64,000 bases of DNA, from positions 21,948,001-22,012,000 of the forward strand of contig CM060732.1 of the NCBI GenBank assembly GCA_030704615.1, read 5' to 3'. Shown one piece after another: positions 60,704-64,000 of the stretch (position 1 is the first letter of the stretch; each line of letters starts with the position of its first letter). Below the pieces are notes generated by a model, which had not been told where the DNA came from, did not search any database, and was given only the letters and a program-made list of their open reading frames with translations. Source of the DNA: Takakia lepidozioides. Taxonomy: Eukaryota > Streptophyta > Takakiopsida > Takakiales > Takakiaceae. The position numbers and the translations under genes were made by a program.

Positions 60704-62680
60704 CAGACTGGTCGAGAGACGCCTGCCATGGCAGAATCCCTCTCCTGATACATGTCGTGCGGATATATATCGCTACACAACTACATCGCTGTCCAAAACC
60801 ACACAACACATGTGCACACCACACACTAGTATACCACTAGTCCAGCCACTAGTCTAACCACTAGGCTACCACTAATCAGTCACTAGGCTGCCACTATGCT
60901 ACCCATTATGGCAGTCACTAGTCCACCACAATTGAAGCCGAAGCATAAACTCATGCATATATAACCTCATCACTCAAATACAAGTCAAGCCAAGTGCACC
61001 CCACGCCATGGGGAATCCACACTACGGCGCCATAGCTAGGCGCGGTGAGGCTCAACTCGAGAAAGATGAGCCTTCCGCGCTTGCCGTGAAGATAACCACT
61101 CCAGGGTCTAAATCTGCCTTGACCCTTGGATTGACACTTGGGCCAATCCCAAATGTCAATATGTAAAAGCTAGCTATTTTCTAGCTAGTTTCACACTAGT
61201 GGTGAAATAACTTGACATACATTTAAGCAGTAGCCTCAGCCACTAACCGCGGTACTCCAGAGCCAAGGCTGTGCTCGAGACTCACAGCGCCACCAACAGA
61301 GAGTTCTGAGATGGAAGTCACGATCTGGACCACGGGAGACCTCCCATGCAACCAGGTTACTAATTCCCGAACAAATTAAGTCTAGGGTAGCACCGGATTC
61401 ATCGACTGATGAAGACACACTCGAATTGTGGAGATGAAAAGATGAAGATCGAGGTAAAAGATCAAGTGGTATGGGACCTAGTTCTCAAGAATCACGGTCT
61501 TATCAATTTCGGGGAGATCTTGACGACGGGAGCTCTCCCGTCCTATCTAGACTCTATATAGAAGCTACCTAGTAGGTACCTACATACCTAGTAACCTCTC
61601 AAGTACTTTACGAGCAGGGGAGGTCTCCTTTCTCTCGACAGTGCTTGAACAGAAACGATATCTCCTGGATCGTCTAAATATTCTTACCTCTCCCCTCTCA
61701 TGACTTATGAACTAATGTAATAAATCAGATGAATTGAGCATGACTCTCAATTGATGCAGATAAGAGAGAGGCTGAGCAGACAGAAGTCCCCAACAGGGAC
61801 TATTTTTAACACTCCTATCTTCTATGCTCATGACACAGCTACAGGAACACAATTGAAGATGTAAGAAGCTAAAAAGAAGAAACAAGGAGAAAGATCCAGA
61901 AGACCCAGCAGCAAAAAACAAAAGAAAACCATCTCAACTTAGTTCAGGAGGTTTTGAGGAGATATGTTCCCTATCTTTCTACTCCAAATCCTATCACTCC
62001 CCAGAGCGGCAGGGCTTCGCCAAGAGGAGAGAGAATGAGGGAGAATGCATTGGATTTTATAGTTGTGGATTCGGATTGTGAGGACATGTGTGGAGAATCA
62101 TACATCCGGACGCGCGGATGGACATAATCATTAGATGAGCAATCGGATTAGCATGCGAACGTGCTGCTCATCCAATGATTAGCCCTAAATGATAGGCACA
62201 GGGGGTCTCCCGTACTCGTATACTAGCGCGCTGCTCATCCAATGATTACCCCTACGTGCTAGGCACGGGGGGCCTCCTGTACTCCAGAAAGCCGAGGCGT
62301 GCCCTGACATCTCACCGCCGTCTAGCGTGGCGAATTGATGGGCCCGCCCTGGCGAGCTTTGCGCCCTCTCGCACCCATCATAAATCTTGCGCGAAAGATC
62401 TCGCGCGTTTTCGTGATCGGGCACGTGCCCGGAGACATCTGGCATGTGGCGCAGGTGGGGTAGGATCAGTAACGTGGCACGGACGGGCGGATCAGGGCGG
62501 AGGGAGATCGGATCTGACGGGCGGATCAAACCTAGCTGGCTGGACGGACGCCCACGGACTATCATCAACTGCCACGAGCCACCTCGAACTTTTATTGATG
62601 CGGGGTGTGGCGACATCTGATCATCATGGCCAAGGGGCCATGCATGCATGGAATGGGTATCGCATGGGCTGGCGGACAAG
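60704..62680. other. Intergenic DNA with palindromes and a local duplication
   Basis: No gene can be supported. GGGAG/CTCCC palindromes lie at 61330-61348, 61525-61543 and 61615-61632. A ~69-bp unit beginning GCTGCTCATCCAATGATTA is repeated at 62162 and 62231, each copy ending in a further palindrome variant. Confidence 0.5.
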
Positions 62681-62681
62681 G

Positions 62682-62689
62682 TATAAAAG
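62682..62689 (+). promoter_or_regulatory. TATA box of the CTD-like repeat gene
   Basis: TATAAAAG stands in GC-rich DNA. Downstream come a leader of short purine-rich repeats (GGGCTGA, AGGGCTGATTGCAGAGG; 62760-62950) and then a start codon at 62994. Spacing fits a transcription start near 62715. Confidence 0.6.
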
Positions 62690-62993
62690 GGCCCCATTTC
62701 TCTTGTTGCGCCTCACTTCATTCCGAACTCCACGGTGAAGCCCTGCTGAAAATTCCCCAGAGCTGAGAGCGGAGAGCGGAGACCGAGGGCTGAGTGGTGA
62801 GGGAGGCTGAGTGGTCAGGGCTGAGTGATCAGGGCTGATTGCAGAGGAGGGCAGAGCGCCGAAGTCTGATTTATGTAGGGCTGATTGCAGAGGGCAGAGA
62901 AGGCTGAGAGCAGAGGCTAAGGGCTGATTGTAAGGAGGCTTGGAGGGCTAAGGAGCTCTGAGGAGGAGGCGTAATCACAGAGCGACTGTCCAA

Positions 62994-63010
62994 ATGGCTT
63001 CAAGCTCAAG
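62994..63010 (+). CDS. Short first coding exon of the CTD-like repeat gene (putative)
   Basis: ATGGCTTCAAGCTCAAG is followed by GTAATT, a good donor, and preceded by a TATA-driven leader. It would give MASSSR at the N-terminus. Linkage to the downstream repeat exon is inferred; the acceptor is not fixed. Confidence 0.4.
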
Positions 63011-63194
63011 GTAATTTCGTAACCCTCATGCTCATTTTTTGTCACAATCTGCATCTTCAATTCGTGTAGGAAAACGCTCTCACGCTTCTGCAATCGCGTA
63101 AAAACAATTGAAGGGTAGAGAGGTCATGAATTATATTATCTATTTGGTGATTTTTTTTAATTATTTATTTGTATAAAGGGCAAGAAAGTGAAGA

Positions 63195-63216
63195 AGCACG
63201 GGAGGCCTCCCGTGCT
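63195..63216. repeat. Perfect 22-bp palindrome in the putative intron
   Basis: The half-site AGCACGGGAGG is followed directly by its exact reverse complement. This is the most perfect instance of the dispersed motif. Confidence 0.85.
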
Positions 63217-63378
63217 ACTCATCGACGAAACTTGTCGGACATATAAGATGTGAGGATGTCTGCTAGCTCATCATCTAAAACATTTTGCATCTTTTGAGTT
63301 CGGGGATTCTGTTTTGCATCACGAGATCTTTTCCAAATCAAGAGAGTTTGTATTTTTCCAGATGAAGGGTAGTAGAAA

Positions 63379-63415
63379 GGTGAAGAAGCACGGGAGGCCT
63401 CCCGTGCTCTTCACC
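63379..63415. repeat. Extended near-perfect palindrome (37 bp)
   Basis: The same core as 63195-63216, extended by GGTGAAG on one side and CTTCACC on the other, with one extra base in the left arm. Confidence 0.85.
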
Positions 63416-63549
63416 AAGAACAAGTTTGGGAAAATCTTCAGTTGCTCGATCCTAGTCTAGGTGAAAATGGTGTCTTTCTAAAATGGGGGAAGTGGCTGGA
63501 ACGTGAGACTTTTTCCGGATTAGACTGATCGAGGTTAAACTTTCTACTC

Positions 63550-64000
63550 ATGCTCAGTCTAGGATCCTCCGATGAGAACGGGGATGTGGTTAACTCCACA
63601 ATTTTCTTTTCTCTCGGCACCACTCCAGGCACCCCAGAAGTGTCAGAAGAGTCTCTAGGATACGCACCAGAGTCGCCATACAAATCGATCTCACCACGAT
63701 ACGTACCCGGGTCACCGGCTTGTGTAGAATCCACTCCTTTCTCTCGTGGGTGCATACCGGAGTCCCCATAATATTGTTGGGGCTATCCTGCGCATGGATC
63801 ACCTAAATACACACCAGGATCCCCTTCGTACTCACCACAATCCCCTACATACGTTCCTGGATCACCTAGCTACTCACCCCAATACCACAATTATGTCCCC
63901 GGATCACCTGGGTACTCGTCGGCCTCCCCAAGATACATCCCCAGTTCCCCGGTGTATACACCTGGTGAGAATGATGATCAGGATGACATATCGCAAATTT
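63550..64000 (+). CDS. Protein with tandem Pol II CTD-like heptads, partial
   Basis: One frame runs to the window edge. After an acidic/serine region ([12 protein letters not shown]) come [13 protein letters not shown] and YVPGSPA. An in-frame TAA lies at 63769-63771. Then come [49 protein letters not shown] and YTPG, followed by acidic ENDDQDD. The spacing of Tyr and the SP pairs is that of the RNA polymerase II largest-subunit tail (YSPTSPS). No polymerase core is visible upstream and the acidic sequence after the repeats is unlike the RPB1 end. It may be a derived fragment of RPB1 or SPT5, or an independent mimic. The TAA may be CAA by transition, which would make this copy dead, or part of an intron. 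Confidence 0.6.

Noticed and set aside
62185-62738. Long overlapping frames on both strands (about 160-170 codons)
   Set aside because: GC-rich promoter DNA gives long frames by chance; they overlap each other and cover the tandem duplication and TATA box, and show no domain.

Overview
This is nuclear DNA of a land plant. The evidence is plant-only gene families (a PPR-DYW editing factor, PDF motifs of OSB-type organellar ssDNA-binding proteins, an alliinase-type Trp aminotransferase-related gene, a B3 domain), canonical GT-AG introns, and several classes of plant transposon. Highly regular tandem PPR-DYW genes and pseudogenes and the repeat-rich intergenic DNA make a seed-free plant (fern, lycophyte or bryophyte) my best guess. 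The species cannot be fixed from the sequence.

1-22 kb holds LINE-type fragments and two related loci of unusual design. Each has an N-terminal exon, then short exons encoding OSB-type PDF motifs, then a PPR-DYW coding region. Locus A (3.3-8.1 kb) has an intact 3' PPR-E-DYW reading frame. In locus B (17.4-22.3 kb, decayed) the PDF half-motif is fused in frame to the PPR array in one exon. A Ty1/copia element (8202-12948, minus strand, 5-bp target duplication) sits 93 bp after the DYW stop codon of A. An intact single-exon rhomboid gene lies at 14.4-15.4 kb.

22-49 kb is mostly intergenic DNA with tRNA-derived SINEs, a pair of inverted-repeat MITE-like elements and satellite-like repeats. It contains a complete five-exon alliinase/TAR-type gene with TM segment and EGF-like module (31.6-34.6 kb), an unknown decayed gene (37.6-38.2 kb), a large minus-strand graveyard of PPR-DYW pseudogenes (38.7-43.8 kb), a small two-exon B3 gene (46.4-47.0 kb) and a copia gag remnant (48.6-49.1 kb).

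49-64 kb is a nested transposon landscape and the most novel part. A minus-strand DUF7869-type gene (about 60.7 to 50.15 kb, decayed) is split by a 7253-bp hAT element (51221-58473) flanked by an 8-bp duplication. The hAT carries its own BED/DUF659/dimerisation transposase, itself hit by SINE and Ty3/gypsy fragments. It also carries a minus-strand protein-kinase-like cargo pseudogene, TGACG-rich ends, and two arrays of about ten 50-bp spaced palindromes just inside the ends. A short dispersed palindrome, consensus about CACGGGAGRYCTCCCGTG, recurs about 13 times between 49 and 63.5 kb and was not seen in the first 49 kb. At the right edge a TATA box, 5' leader, first exon and palindrome-bearing intron lead to an exon encoding a tandem array of RNA-polymerase-II-CTD-like heptads (YxPxSPx), with one in-frame stop.
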